Source of the DNA: Thereva unica | Lineage: Eukaryota > Arthropoda > Insecta > Diptera > Therevidae | Direction of reading: 5' to 3' | Assembly (NCBI GenBank): GCA_949987705.1 | Contig: OX465281.1 | Span: forward strand, 199,999,112 to 200,063,111 | DNA: 64,000 nucleotides | In this document: piece by piece, positions 34,435-44,506 of the stretch | Position numbering within the stretch: position 1 is the stretch's first letter | How the letters are laid out: each line of letters begins with the position of its first letter | Made by a program: the position numbers and the translations under genes | The notes under the pieces: model-generated | What the model was told of the DNA's origin: nothing | The model's input: the letters and a program-made list of their open reading frames with translations, nothing else | Database searches by the model: none

Positions 34435-37400
34435 CTATCTTCCATAAGTGGTAATTAAGGCACAGTGTCCGGTAATTAAGCCAACAAGTGGAAGGAACCG
34501 CTTAGAGTTGGCCAGTCCAGGCGCGGACCTCCAGCGTTCAATATGTTTCATCAAGGTCCGATCGGCCAGTGCCCTTTGCAGCAAGCTGGACGGTGCCCCA
34601 ATAGCCGGCTCTGGACCAATGAATTCTAAATCAGAGCCCTGTTTAGCCAGGGCATCCGCATTTTCATTGCCTTCGAAGCCCCGGTGACCCGGGACCCAGA
34701 CAAGTGTAATTTGATTGAGAACGCCCAACTCATGAAGAGCACGTTGGCAGTCCCAAACTAATTTCGACTTGGTCCTACAGGACCTTATCGCTCTAATTGC
34801 CGCTTGGCTATCAGAGAAGATAAAAATCCGTTTACTTTGGTAGGCCCTTCTTAAGTTCTCGTGAGTGCATGCCAGAATAGCGTACACCTCTGCTTGAAAG
34901 ACAGTTGCCAGAGTGCCTAGACTTATAGCCTTGCTGAATCTGGGACTTTCACTCCAGATTCCGGCGCTTACACCTGTCTCCGCTTTAGAGCCATCCGTGT
35001 ACCATACTAGACCGCCCGGCAAAACTTTAGGAAAAGTCCAGGTAAGCCTTTCCTGTATATGTACACAAGGTTGCTTAAATTTTGAGATTTTATAGGGCAT
35101 GCCGTCCCATAGCATCTCCGCTTCCGGAATCTCTTCTATTATGTTGATTATTATAGAATGTCCTCGCCCAAAACCAGCGCCCAAGTAACAATTCGCTTTC
35201 AGCCGCAGCGCCGCGTTTATGACGGACTTCTCTACCTCAAGGTGGAGGGGTACCAAACTGAGGAGAGTCTCCAGCGCTGCCGTTGGGGAAGTGCGGATGG
35301 CCCCAGTGATGGAGAGGCAAGCCATTCTTTGAATTTTGCTTAAAAAGGTTATGGAACCCTTAAGCTTCGTTCTGTGCCACCAAACTAAAGCTCCATAAGT
35401 TACCATGGATCTTATGATGGTGGTGTATATCCAATACATGGTTTTCGGTTGCAAACCCCAGGTGGAACCACAAGCTCTGCGGCAAGCCCACAGGGATCTG
35501 CGCGTTCTACACATCACAGTGTCCATATGCTGTTTCCAATTGAGCTTGGCATCTAGCGTCACTCCTAAACATTTGGCTTGTTGTGAAAAGCCTATAGTTC
35601 TGCCCGCGAATGTAGGTTCCCAAATTCCCTGTAGTGATCGTTTTCTGGTGAAAGGAACTAGGATCGTTTTATCGGGATTGACTTTTAGACCTACACTCTC
35701 GCACCAGCTAGAGACCAGATCAAGTGCCTGCTGCAGGCGCCTTGACATGGCGTCTTCAGATTCACCTGTAATTACTATGACGACATCGTCAACGTAACCT
35801 TGGGCGAAAATGTTTCGACCGTTGAGCAGCTCGAGGAGTTCATCTACAACAAGGCACCAGAGAAGTGGAGATAAAACTCCTCCCTGCGGGCAGCCTCTTG
35901 CTATAGTGCCCTCCAGAGACCCCTCAACATGAGAAACAATTAGTTTGCGAGTTCTCAGCATAGAGTCAATCCAGTTGCAGAAAGTGCTACTTAGACTGTG
36001 TCTACTTAGAGCCCTAGCTATAGTATCAAAGGATGTGTTGTCAAAGGCTCCCTCGATATCGAGGAAGGCCGTCAGCGCAACTCCTTTGTTTAGAGCTGCA
36101 TGTTCAAGCCTGAGCACCAGATTGTGCAGTGCTGTCTCAGTAGACTTGCCCGCCTGGTACGCATGCTGATAGGAGCTTAGTGGTTGGCTTTGAAGATAAG
36201 TTTCCCTTATCGCCCGGTCGACAATTTTCTCCATTGTCTTCAAGGCAAAAGACGAGAGACTTATCAGCCTGAAAGATTTAGTCAGGGTGTAATCCGAACG
36301 CCCTGGCTTAGGTATAAATGTTATGTTGACGTTCCTCCAGACGGATGGGATGTAGCCGTGTGCGAAGGAAGCCCTAAATAATTTGCATAATAAGGGAGTG
36401 ACTAGGTCGCAGCCCTCCTGTAGCAGAATGGGATAGATTCCGTCTGCTCCAGGGGACTTGTATGGTTTGAACGATCTAATCGCCTCCCTAATAGCTTCAT
36501 GGTTGAACAAGGTATTTGCTTCTGTCCAGGCGGCTTTGGGCACTTTAGAAAGTTGGCCTATTCGCTGCCCAGCAGAAGTTATGTTCTCTTTTGAATAAAT
36601 GGTTGTGCCTGGGAAATGTGCCTGGAGCAATATTATCAAGGTTTCTTCCCTAGACTGTGTGAAAGAGCCATCGGTTCTCCTAATGGATCCAAGATCTACC
36701 GACAAGCCCTTTGATAAAGCTTTATAGATTTTTGCTGAGTCTCGAATGTCTTCGACACTCTTGCAGAAATTCCTCCAGCTATTTCTTTTTGCTCGTCTGA
36801 TTGCCCTGTTATAGCTGGTTAGCGAGCTTTTATAACTCTCCCAGTTGCCGCTCTTCTTAGCTGCGTTGAACCGTTTCCTCGTAGCGGATCTTAACTTGGA
36901 GAGCTCGTTATTCCACCATGGAGTTTTCCTATTACGCGTCCTCATCAGAACAGGGCAGTTATTGCTGTAAGCAGCAGTAACCGCCTCCGTAAAGAAGTCC
37001 GCGGATAGTTCTACATCCATCGTAGATTTGATTGAGTGCATGGAACCCTTGAATATGCTACTGAGTTCGGCCCGAAAGTCTGTCCAGTTCGTCGTATATT
37101 TAGGATTCCTGTATGTACTCACATTTTCCAAAGACTCACCCACCATAAAGTAAATGTGTCTATGGTCTGAGCACGATGGCTCATCTGAGACCCACCAGTC
37201 ACTCACGTAAGTGGCAACTTGTTGAGTAGCTAGCGTGATGTCTATAACCTCACGTCTCCTACCGTTGTCGAAGGTAGGATCCGTGCCGCGATTTAATATG
37301 TACAGGTTAGTAGTTAAGAGGTAATCAAAAAGGTATTCACCCCTTTTGTTCACTCCACTGCTACCCCAGGCATCATGATGGGCGTTCGCATCACATCCTA

Positions 37401-37953
37401 TGATGATCTGCAGACCGCTCCTGTTAGAGTGACCCACGATATCCTTGAGTTCTTTGGACGGTGGTGGGTCTCTGGAGTCATAGGGGAGGTATGCCGAACA
37501 TAAGGTAATCATGCTCTTGCTGGCCCCCCTGTTAATCTGTATCATCACCACTGCCAGGTCTCTCGACGATTTATCTGTGAGAGGAAAGCAGTTAGTGTTT
37601 TTATTGTAAACTACACAGGTCCGAGGGTCGCCGTCCACATCACTGCATGCAATGCTGTAGCCGGTTGCCCGCAAGCCCTGTATAGCACGGTTATTTACCC
37701 ATGGCTCCTGTACAAGAGCCACGTCGATAGCTTGGGTGGCCAGCACCCTGCAAAGGACTGCCGAGGCAGCCCTACTGTGTTGCAGGTTGCACTGTACCAC
37801 CCGCATCCTGAGGCTGTTCCCGCTGCTGTGAGCCAGCAGGAGTCTCCTTTTTTGAGCCAATCTCCTTGACTCTAATTCGTCCGGAGCCGTAGAATAGGGA
37901 CATGCCCTGCTCTTTAAGCTGCGTGAGCGCCCTCTCGTCAATGCTAAGGGCAA
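34435..37953 (-). CDS. LOA-type ORF2: endonuclease, RT, RNase H; C-terminus frameshifted
   Basis: The frame is open for 1172 codons. True ORF2 homology begins near residue 50 (MRVVQCNLQHSRAASAVLC, about 37806), just inside the end of ORF1. Endonuclease: VALVQEPWV, AYLPYDS, IIGCDANAHHDAWGSSG, SDHRHIYF. RT: YKSPGADGIYPILLQEG, FIPKPGRSDYTLTKSFRLIS, AYQAGKSTETALH, LDIEGAFDNTSF, GCPQGGVLSPLLWCLVVD and catalytic GYVDDVVI (YVDD at residues 720-723). RNase H: WYTDGSKAE (from about residue 984), VFQAEVYAI, IFSDSQAAI, PGHRGFEGNENADALA. After TGHCALI the frame shifts by one base near 34460. The adjacent frame continues YHLWKIGSAEDPTCRLCLEE to a stop at 34238, holding the usual CxxC...HxxxxC zinc motif. 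One indel is the only visible defect. Confidence 0.93.
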   Translation of the reverse strand: MPLALTRGRSRSLKSRACPYSTAPDELESRRLAQKRRLLLAHSSGNSLRMRVVQCNLQHSRAASAVLCRVLATQAIDVALVQEPWVNNRAIQGLRATGYSIACSDVDGDPRTCVVYNKNTNCFPLTDKSSRDLAVVMIQINRGASKSMITLCSAYLPYDSRDPPPSKELKDIVGHSNRSGLQIIIGCDANAHHDAWGSSGVNKRGEYLFDYLLTTNLYILNRGTDPTFDNGRRREVIDITLATQQVATYVSDWWVSDEPSCSDHRHIYFMVGESLENVSTYRNPKYTTNWTDFRAELSSIFKGSMHSIKSTMDVELSADFFTEAVTAAYSNNCPVLMRTRNRKTPWWNNELSKLRSATRKRFNAAKKSGNWESYKSSLTSYNRAIRRAKRNSWRNFCKSVEDIRDSAKIYKALSKGLSVDLGSIRRTDGSFTQSREETLIILLQAHFPGTTIYSKENITSAGQRIGQLSKVPKAAWTEANTLFNHEAIREAIRSFKPYKSPGADGIYPILLQEGCDLVTPLLCKLFRASFAHGYIPSVWRNVNITFIPKPGRSDYTLTKSFRLISLSSFALKTMEKIVDRAIRETYLQSQPLSSYQHAYQAGKSTETALHNLVLRLEHAALNKGVALTAFLDIEGAFDNTSFDTIARALSRHSLSSTFCNWIDSMLRTRKLIVSHVEGSLEGTIARGCPQGGVLSPLLWCLVVDELLELLNGRNIFAQGYVDDVVIVITGESEDAMSRRLQQALDLVSSWCESVGLKVNPDKTILVPFTRKRSLQGIWEPTFAGRTIGFSQQAKCLGVTLDAKLNWKQHMDTVMCRTRRSLWACRRACGSTWGLQPKTMYWIYTTIIRSMVTYGALVWWHRTKLKGSITFLSKIQRMACLSITGAIRTSPTAALETLLSLVPLHLEVEKSVINAALRLKANCYLGAGFGRGHSIIINIIEEIPEAEMLWDGMPYKISKFKQPCVHIQERLTWTFPKVLPGGLVWYTDGSKAETGVSAGIWSESPRFSKAISLGTLATVFQAEVYAILACTHENLRRAYQSKRIFIFSDSQAAIRAIRSCRTKSKLVWDCQRALHELGVLNQITLVWVPGHRGFEGNENADALAKQGSDLEFIGPEPAIGAPSSLLQRALADRTLMKHIERWRSAPGLANSKRFLPLVGLITGHCALITTYGR

Positions 37954-38461
37954 GAGTTTGACCGTTCTGGTCCACCTTCCTGCCCATCACTAGCCAAGAG
38001 GTCACCTCAATTGGCTGGTTCTGTAATACCAGCCTGCAGAGCACCTGCTCTGATTCCCCAACATCGTTAGGAACCCAGAACGTGATTCGCTTATATTTGG
38101 GAAGGTCCTTTTCCTCAATTACTCTGAGGTTGGCCCCTTCCCACAACTGAAGCCTGGTGACAGCATTTGTCAACCATTGGCTGGTGGGTTCGTTGGCGCA
38201 GGTGATCTTGATGAGACCCCCTGCCGCCCTTGCACCCAAAAACTGAGGCGGACAATCGCCTTTACGACTTTTGTCTACCTCACACAGGATGGCATCGCAG
38301 ACGGAGGATGATTGCTCCTCTGTCAATTTGCCCTCGGGATAGTTGTCCAGGACCACTGCCATGGTGATCCCAGCTAGCTTATCCCGATATGAGGGTCCTT
38401 GCGACTCCCCCTTTTCAGAAGTCTTACTACTCTTGGTATGAGCGTGTATACCTGCAACCAA
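37772..38461 (-). CDS. LOA-type ORF1 (DUF4780-like)
   Basis: A 229-codon protein likely to bind element RNA, as ORF1 proteins do. The middle of the protein (about residues 28-160) has YRDKLAGITMAVVLDNYPEG, LGARAAGGLIKITCANEP, WEGANLRVIEEKDLPKYKRI, TFWVPNDVGESEQVLCRL and QNQPIEVTSWLVMGRKVDQN, the pattern of the DUF4780 domain common in fly retroelement ORF1s. The tail is glutamine-rich. The stop overlaps the ORF2 endonuclease start by about a dozen codons in a different frame, suggesting re-initiation or frameshifting for ORF2. No zinc knuckle is seen. A close but rearranged copy is at 56.8-57.36 kb. Confidence 0.82.
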   Translation of the reverse strand: MVAGIHAHTKSSKTSEKGESQGPSYRDKLAGITMAVVLDNYPEGKLTEEQSSSVCDAILCEVDKSRKGDCPPQFLGARAAGGLIKITCANEPTSQWLTNAVTRLQLWEGANLRVIEEKDLPKYKRITFWVPNDVGESEQVLCRLVLQNQPIEVTSWLVMGRKVDQNGQTLALSIDERALTQLKEQGMSLFYGSGRIRVKEIGSKKETPAGSQQREQPQDAGGTVQPATQ

Positions 38462-38689
38462 ATATCATAAATAGCTTTACTGCTTGTTATTGACCTTGTC
38501 TTCGTGCAACATCGTCCTCCACGAATGTCGGTCCGTCTTTAAGCCTCCCATTTCGTATACCTAGGATTCAAAGATTTTCTTCTATGCTATCTATATATTC
38601 CTCCACCCAAACCCAACCCACGAATATCAAGGGACACACAAAACACATTCATTTTAACATGTTGTTGGGTTGTCATTTACCCACCTCTG

Positions 38690-39840
38690 GACCACTTTCC
38701 ACTTGTCTGCGGGAACCGAGTTTTGTGCGGCGATAGTAGCCAGCACTATCTCGTTGCTTAAGGCAGCACTCTAGGGGAAGTAGCCACGTATGATATGAGG
38801 CTGAGGGAAATTACCCTCTTCCACCGGAGTAATATCAAGACCATTGCTCTTAATGAAGGAGACGTTATTTCTCACCCATTTGAGCAGACTAGCAACAGCC
38901 AGCCTCTTCTGGGGAAACTCCCCTCGAAAGACGGCTTGACTTCGCCGCCCGCTTTTTTAATTACGACATCAATGATCGCCTCCTGCAACTGTGCCATTTG
39001 CTCAGATGTCAGAGGGCAGTTGACCATGTCAGTTGAGATGAGGCCAAGCTTAACACTGCTTACAACTGACTAAAGGTGGGGCGAGTGGGCCCCTTGGCCG
39101 CCTTTATCCTCTACTGTTCCGAAGTTTCCTCCTCTAAACGAACTCTCTTCAGCTTCTTTTTTTGGAGTCCTTTATTAAAGTGTTTTCCAGGGCTATATTC
39201 TTGGATAGGCGTTTTGCCAGTGCTTCCTGATAGCATTTCATCTGGCGGTTGGAGAGTTTGACAAACCTGGGTTTGTCAAGCTCCATCTTGTCCAAGTCTC
39301 GGGCAATGGTGGTAGTTCCGGAAATGACCGAACACACACTAACCGATTCTGCACTGCAGACAGATTCTGCGTCTAAAAACTCATCTTCAGCGACTTACGA
39401 CCCCTCTGCAGAGCCAGCGTGCCCAATGGCTCCACCGGTCGAGGCAGTTGATTTTAAACTTGCGTGCCCGGTGGCTCCGCTCGTTGAAGCAACTGGTTGA
39501 CAGCTTACGTGCCCAATGGCTCTACTAGTTGAGGCAATTGCTATCTCTCGTATCCCTAAAAACACAATTGACGAGGATGATGCTGTCGGAGCTGCGACAC
39601 GAGTATTCGGGAAAGTAAGTCACCCACATCGAGCCCGTATACTGGCTAATTGAAACGGAGGGCGCCAGGTATCCAGAATTCGGATATTAGAGCCCAAGCG
39701 CCCCCTTGGCACGAGTCTATCGGCATATCCTGTTTCAGCTTAGATTGGGGTGGTTTTTTAAAGAGTGTTCTTCTCTCCGCCCGACTACCATTAGCCAGCA
39801 CTCCTGGTAGAGACTTGACTATGCCAGGAATAGGTTTCTA
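38690..39840 (-). pseudogene. Second ORF1-like relic upstream of the LOA element
   Basis: Broken frames on the minus strand read VCSVISGTTTIARDLDKMEL, KLSNRQMKCYQEALAKRLSK, LISTDMVNCPLTSEQMAQLQ, EAIIDVVIKKAGGEVKPSFE, SFPRRGWLLLVCSNG and, nearer 38750, AALSNEIVLATIAAQNSVPA, then DKWKVVQRWVN. This is the layout of a DUF4780-type ORF1 with its N-terminal part, but several stops break it. It duplicates a domain already present in the intact ORF1 next door. So it is probably a separate, older element or the start of one into which the newer copy inserted. Confidence 0.65.
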
Positions 39841-41840
39841 GTCGTCCTACGGGGAGGGTGTAGTCAAACTTCTAGCAGTGTATCACAGTCCCGGCACGGA
39901 GCACAAAGCAGCGTGTTAGTCCCCTGTGTAACTGTTGGCTGGCGACCACGGGCTGTCTCACTCCATCTATAAAATGATCATGGGGTTTTGAAGCTTAAAC
40001 TGGAGTTGTTATTTCTACAAAATTTATAGCAACTACAATCAATACACAGACATTTTACCTCACTCAATATACATCTTGTTACATGCTCATATTAATTATT
40101 CAGTTCATATGAGAATACTGCAATCCTTTAATTTCCTGTCACCAAAATCTAGTATTTTTTATAAATAATATAACTAAAAGTTTAAATAAACACGTTTTGA
40201 TTCACTCTCAACTTTAACACTTTGCGCCCACACGTGCCCCGTAAAATGATCCAGGAGTTTAAAGACACTATGAAACTAAATCTTCACATAATATACATTT
40301 AAGTTGCGCTTTATATAAAAAGTAATAACCTGCATAGTCAACGTTATAAACATTATCAAGAAATTACGATTCGACATTTTAAGTCCTATAGAAACGATTT
40401 TTTTGTAATATAATTTTATTTTTAAAAGTTCAACAAACAATGCTGAGCAAAAATCCCCACCAGACAGACAATGGGGTCTTTCGAAATGAGCTAATTAAGC
40501 AAACAGTATCAAAAATTCCAGTTTCAAAGCAACGATAAATATTTTTGCCCGATTTTTATGATGCCATTCGCGATAAGATCAAAAAAGACCGTGAAAACGT
40601 CAGCGTCTCCTCGTCTCTTTCACATTCTTGAGGAATATTTTATAATAAAGTGTCAACGATATAATATAACGCCACCTACGTGAAAACGGAAGAGATTGAA
40701 ATGCATTTTAAGGGCCTTTGGGATTTTTTGTTACACTGCTAAAATGAGTGGTAACATTGACATTGACAGTGAGGAGTTACTGGAAACTATCTAAAACGAT
40801 TTTAAAAGTCATAGAAACCTTTTAATATAGTAGATTATTATCTTTCTACCTTTTTGAGAGTGAAATCGACTTAATTTAAATAAGTTACTACCTATACCCA
40901 AACTAAACTTTCAAACTAACGAAATTTACGCCGTTTTAATAAGCTTCCAACATAACCTTTGGCCTATTGTTTTTTAGTATTTTATAAATAGTAAACTTTT
41001 ACCTGAAAAACTAATAATAATTCATATTTACATAGGTGAGTTATTTCTAAACAAAAGAGAGAATTATCATGTTTTTGTCATGTTAGACATAATTTACGAT
41101 ATTTTATCACCGTATATTTTTATATTTCAATGTAATGCGCGGAAAGGTGCAGTCTTTAGTGTCAAAGACCGGTGATCCAAGAGAAAATTTGGAATTTTGC
41201 GAGTTCTTTTAAAAAATGTTGACATTTTCGCGCTAATAATAATTTGAAAAGGCCATTCAACCGGTGCTATTTGCTGGGTGGTACACCCACATAAATAAAT
41301 TCGAGTAACAGTAAAGTTGATCCAGGTATAGTACCCGGATGTTACATCGTGAGATTGAAGGGCGTCTATATGTCGCAGAATAGCAACTGTCAGTGATAAC
41401 AACTCATTATTAATGTTTAGTATTTCCTATTGTTTAAATAGAACTTGATTGCTAAAAATATTAGTTAATAGTTAGATTAAAATCAAGCCCTACAGTTGGC
41501 TTCCCAGTTGAATTTTTTAGTATAAGTGAATGACACAGATTTCACTATATTTTCAAATGCTATAATTTTTACCGGAAGGCAGAACAACATTTTTATTTTT
41601 ATTCATACTACATCAAAAGCTTTGCAAACAATTCGAGCGAACGATATCAATTCAGTAAATGGAATGACATAAATAGATTGATGGTCATTCAATGGTACTC
41701 ATTCAATAGCCTAGTAAGTTTGTTAAGCGGAGGTGATACACGACTCAACACACTACACTTAACACTCTGTATAATAACAATGTGATTTTATAAGTGTGGG
41801 TGTGTATTCAAAATTATTTCCTTCCGTAATCGCTTGATAG
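39841..41840. other. Unassigned DNA
   Basis: Two kilobases without recognisable frames or repeats. Confidence 0.4.
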
Positions 41841-41843
41841 TTA

Positions 41844-42002
41844 AGGCCCCCATACACGGTCAAATTGGCTGTACAACCAGATTTTCATCAAACCTATAAG
41901 CGCAATGTATTTTGATCGGCCGACCGGCCCACAATCGATAGTTTTGGTTGTACAACCGCACTTCGCTGTATGTACAACCAATTGGACCGTGTATGGGGGC
42001 CT
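41844..42002. mobile_element. Short Harbinger-type MITE (TIR AGGCCCCCATACACGGTC)
   Basis: A 159-bp near-palindrome. Its ends AGGCCCCCATACACGGTC and GACCGTGTATGGGGGCCT (with one difference) lie between TTA at 41841-41843 and 42003-42005. Inverted TTGTACAACC motifs continue the pairing inward. Confidence 0.87.
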
Positions 42003-42439
42003 TTACGCATACATAAACATTTTTCATGCAACCGGAGGAAAAATAGAAATTGTTTCTAGTTCCAGTCAACATCGCAAACTTCGCCCTTACTCTTCCCTTG
42101 ACCCACAAACTGCGCAGATAAAGCTCGCGTTGATCAACATGTTGAGCCGTGTATCATCCCCTTTACATAGAAATTGTTTTGAAGTGGTTATACTTAATTT
42201 GACCATAAGTCCAGTTTTGAACGGGATCGTCCCTTTTTTCGGTTCTTCGTCCCGATGTCCCCGAAAAAAACCTGGGGACGCAAAATTGTCCCGTTCAGAA
42301 ACCGCGTGATAATTGCTGGGCCGGAAAGGGTAGAGGAGAGAGGCACAGGCGTAACTGGGGGCAAAGCCGGTTAAAAAGTCATAAAAAGCAGGCCAAAAAA
42401 AACCATAAAAAGCAAAATGCTTGCGCAAATATGCTTGTG

Positions 42440-43138
42440 TTATGTTGGCGGCCCATTAAGCAAAAAGCGTCAGCTAAAGAAGTTCTTAGTGGTTTTATCA
42501 AAAAACATGAAAAAGTAAAGTGAGTTTAAAGAAGTACCCACTGCGGTGACAACACAGAAGTCGTTTCAACTAATTTGTTACCGAGTTTTAAAAGGAAAAA
42601 TTCAATAGAAAACTCAAAACAGGGATTTCCTACCTACTTTGCATTTCAACTCCCTCGGACGTCAGATGTGATAAGTGTTGCACAGAATTTAGTCTTTCCC
42701 ATAGTGTTGCGTGTAATATTGAACAACATTTAAAGTCTGGTAAACATAGAAATGCCGATTGTGCCATTGCTTCAAGTTCTTCAATGTTGAACTTTTACAA
42801 GAAATCTGACGCCAATTTCAAAAGGTTTCGATCAGAAGTTTAGATACGCGCGTACGAGAACAGAAGCTATTGCAGTAAATGTTTTGATCCGCACAGCGAT
42901 CGAAGAATTAAAAGAGGAAATTTATCCTGTTCTGGTGCGCTATATTCAACCTTACGAAGGTGTGCAAGTAAAAATTTTACAACTTCAAGACCAACCAGGT
43001 GAAACTTCTGATATCATTGTTAATTATTTAGTCCAAGTGTTGACAGAGAATAGTTCGACTGAAAAAGTCGTTGTATTTTGAGGGGGAAAATGCCAATGTC
43101 AATTTTCGTGGTGCAGTTAAGCGAGGAACTAATACATA
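42440..43138 (+). pseudogene. Zinc-finger hAT-like transposase N-terminal relic
   Basis: Reads DVRCDKCCTEFSLSHSVACN, IEQHLKSGKHRNADCAI and SMLNFYKKSDANFKRF (about 42660-42835), a C2H2/BED-like finger seen at the start of a hAT-related insect family. It then reads AIEELKEEIYPVLVRYIQPY, EGVQVKILQLQDQPGETSDI and NYLVQVLTENSSTEKVVVF (42893-43077). A TGA and a one-base shift follow, and the adjacent frame continues with ENANVNFRGAVKRGTN to about 43135, where homology ends. Multiple breaks and loss of the catalytic region make it dead. The family call is from memory of similar proteins, not a search. Confidence 0.65.
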
Positions 43139-43253
43139 ATCGCCGGATCGTCCGCGGAGGGAATTTTATTCGGATTTGGCGTTTGGCGTATTATAGAATC
43201 CGTCGAATGAAAAATAACCAAATGACGGTAATGCAGTGCGAAAAATTTATATT

Positions 43254-43558
43254 GGCCTCGATTCCCAGATCCGACGGGAGGGAAGTGAGTGAGGATTTGA
43301 CACTTTGCGATTCTCAAATCCGCAGTCCCGGATTGGTTTAAATCGAAAATTCGGAGTGAAGACTCACGCGATAATGAAATATATGATGTCGGATTATCTC
43401 AGGCGCATTTGTCGTTCAAATCCGCAGAAAATTTGTTGCGGATCACACTTTTACAGCGCGGAAAATGTCAAAAAGAAATTCGGGGTTGCGGATCTGAGAA
43501 TCGCAAAGTGTCAAATCCGCAACTCACTTCCCTCCCGTCGGATCTGGGAATCGAGGCC
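43254..43558. mobile_element. Long-TIR MITE (GGCCTCGATTCCCAGATCCG)
   Basis: A 305-bp element. The first ~77 bp (GGCCTCGATTCCCAGATCCG onward) and the last ~77 bp are inverted copies; ATT lies on both sides (43251-43253 and 43559-43561). Inner AAATCCGCAG motifs repeat. It abuts the hAT relic on the left and the Gypsy element on the right. Confidence 0.82.
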
Positions 43559-43704
43559 ATTGTAGAATCAGCTCGTGAATCACACTCTATACAAAAATTT
43601 TCATTACAAATCCGCATCAAATTTACTGCGGAAGTGAAAAATTTCGGCGAAGTTTTTTTCAATGGAGACTTATAAAATATGAATTTAAATGTTTTTAATT
43701 ATAC

Positions 43705-44184
43705 TTTGATGATTATGCGCCATCTGTTTGTCGAGAGGATGAATCAACGATTTTCGGTTGTTGTCTGAACTAAGAATTTATGTACTAAACTAACGAGCGA
43801 TAAGCGAAGACAACTTCAAGCTGGTCGAAACTTAAGGAAATAAAAGAACATACCACAAGGAACCAGAAAACGAAGGTTCCAGAAAGTAGACAAAGGTGGA
43901 GCTGCCTATATAAAAGCGCCTGGCAGCCGCTATCGAGTCAGTTTTGATTATAAAGGCGATACAAGTGTTTTAAAGTGAGAACAGTGAAAAGTAGTGAAAT
44001 AAAAAGCGATAATTAGAATTGAATAGTGCGAAATATTAAATTTGCTAGTGATTATAGTGAACTGGAAGAATTGTGTTTATTTTTAAATTGTGTTTGGTTT
44101 GTAATAAATAAGTTTTGTTTGGATAATTAAAAAGTGTATTCCTTAATTAATCCTACGAATCCGTTAAGCCGTAAAAACGTAACA
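43705..44184 (+). repeat. 5' LTR (480 bp)
   Basis: Matches 56087-56566 over its whole length with two differences: T for G at the second base and C for T in AGCTGG(C/T)CGA/TGA near 43825. It begins TTTGATGATTATG (the 3' copy begins TGTG) and ends GTAACA. It holds the promoter (TATA and initiator) and an AATAAA at 44103-44108. Confidence 0.96.
43907..43942 (+). promoter_or_regulatory. LTR core promoter: TATA box and initiator
   Basis: TATATAAAAG at 43907-43916 is followed by TCAGTTTTG at 43938, an arthropod initiator (TCAGT) at the expected distance of about 31 bp. Transcription of the element should start near 43940. The 3' LTR has the same pair at 56289. Confidence 0.75.
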
Positions 44185-44186
44185 AT

Positions 44187-44204
44187 TGGTGTCAGAAGTG
44201 GGAT
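44187..44204 (+). other. Primer-binding site, tRNA-Leu type
   Basis: TGGTGTCAGAAGTGGGAT lies two bases after the LTR end. It is complementary to the 3' end expected for an insect tRNA-Leu (…ACTTCTGACACCA); this match is from memory of tRNA sequences. Confidence 0.75.
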
Positions 44205-44506
44205 TAATTAAGAGATAAGTGAAATAAGTGAACTTGAACAATAATTGTGATTGGAATTTAAATTTTGTGCGTGAGAAATAAGGACTTATGCCGTGTTCAC
44301 AATGTTAAATTGTTAAATTTGCTATGTGCACAGTGTTAAATTGCAACTTTCGAACATACCTAAATTTCGAAAAAACTGACAGCGGAACCGTTGACATTTG
44401 CTAAATCGAGTGTGGCAGTTTGTTTTAAAAGTTATTTTTTTTCTTACAATTAGTGAAAGTGTAATTAAAGTGAGTTTATTGCAAGTAATTTGGTGCTCGG
44501 TGCAAT

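Larger units (their letters stand above)
34078..38680 (-). mobile_element. LOA-type non-LTR retrotransposon, nearly complete
   Basis: Contains ORF1 (37772-38461), an overlapping ORF2 with endonuclease, RT and RNase H (34435-37953, C-terminus shifted to 34238) and a 3' untranslated region (34078-34237) that recurs as a fragment at 13.07 kb. Other fragments lie at 56.67-57.37 kb. The domain order and RNase H after RT fit the LOA/I group. The 5' end is approximate. Confidence 0.85.

Noticed and set aside
42087..42428. A 113-codon minus frame
   Set aside because: Composition is not protein-like and it overlaps unrelated repeat sequence; no motif.
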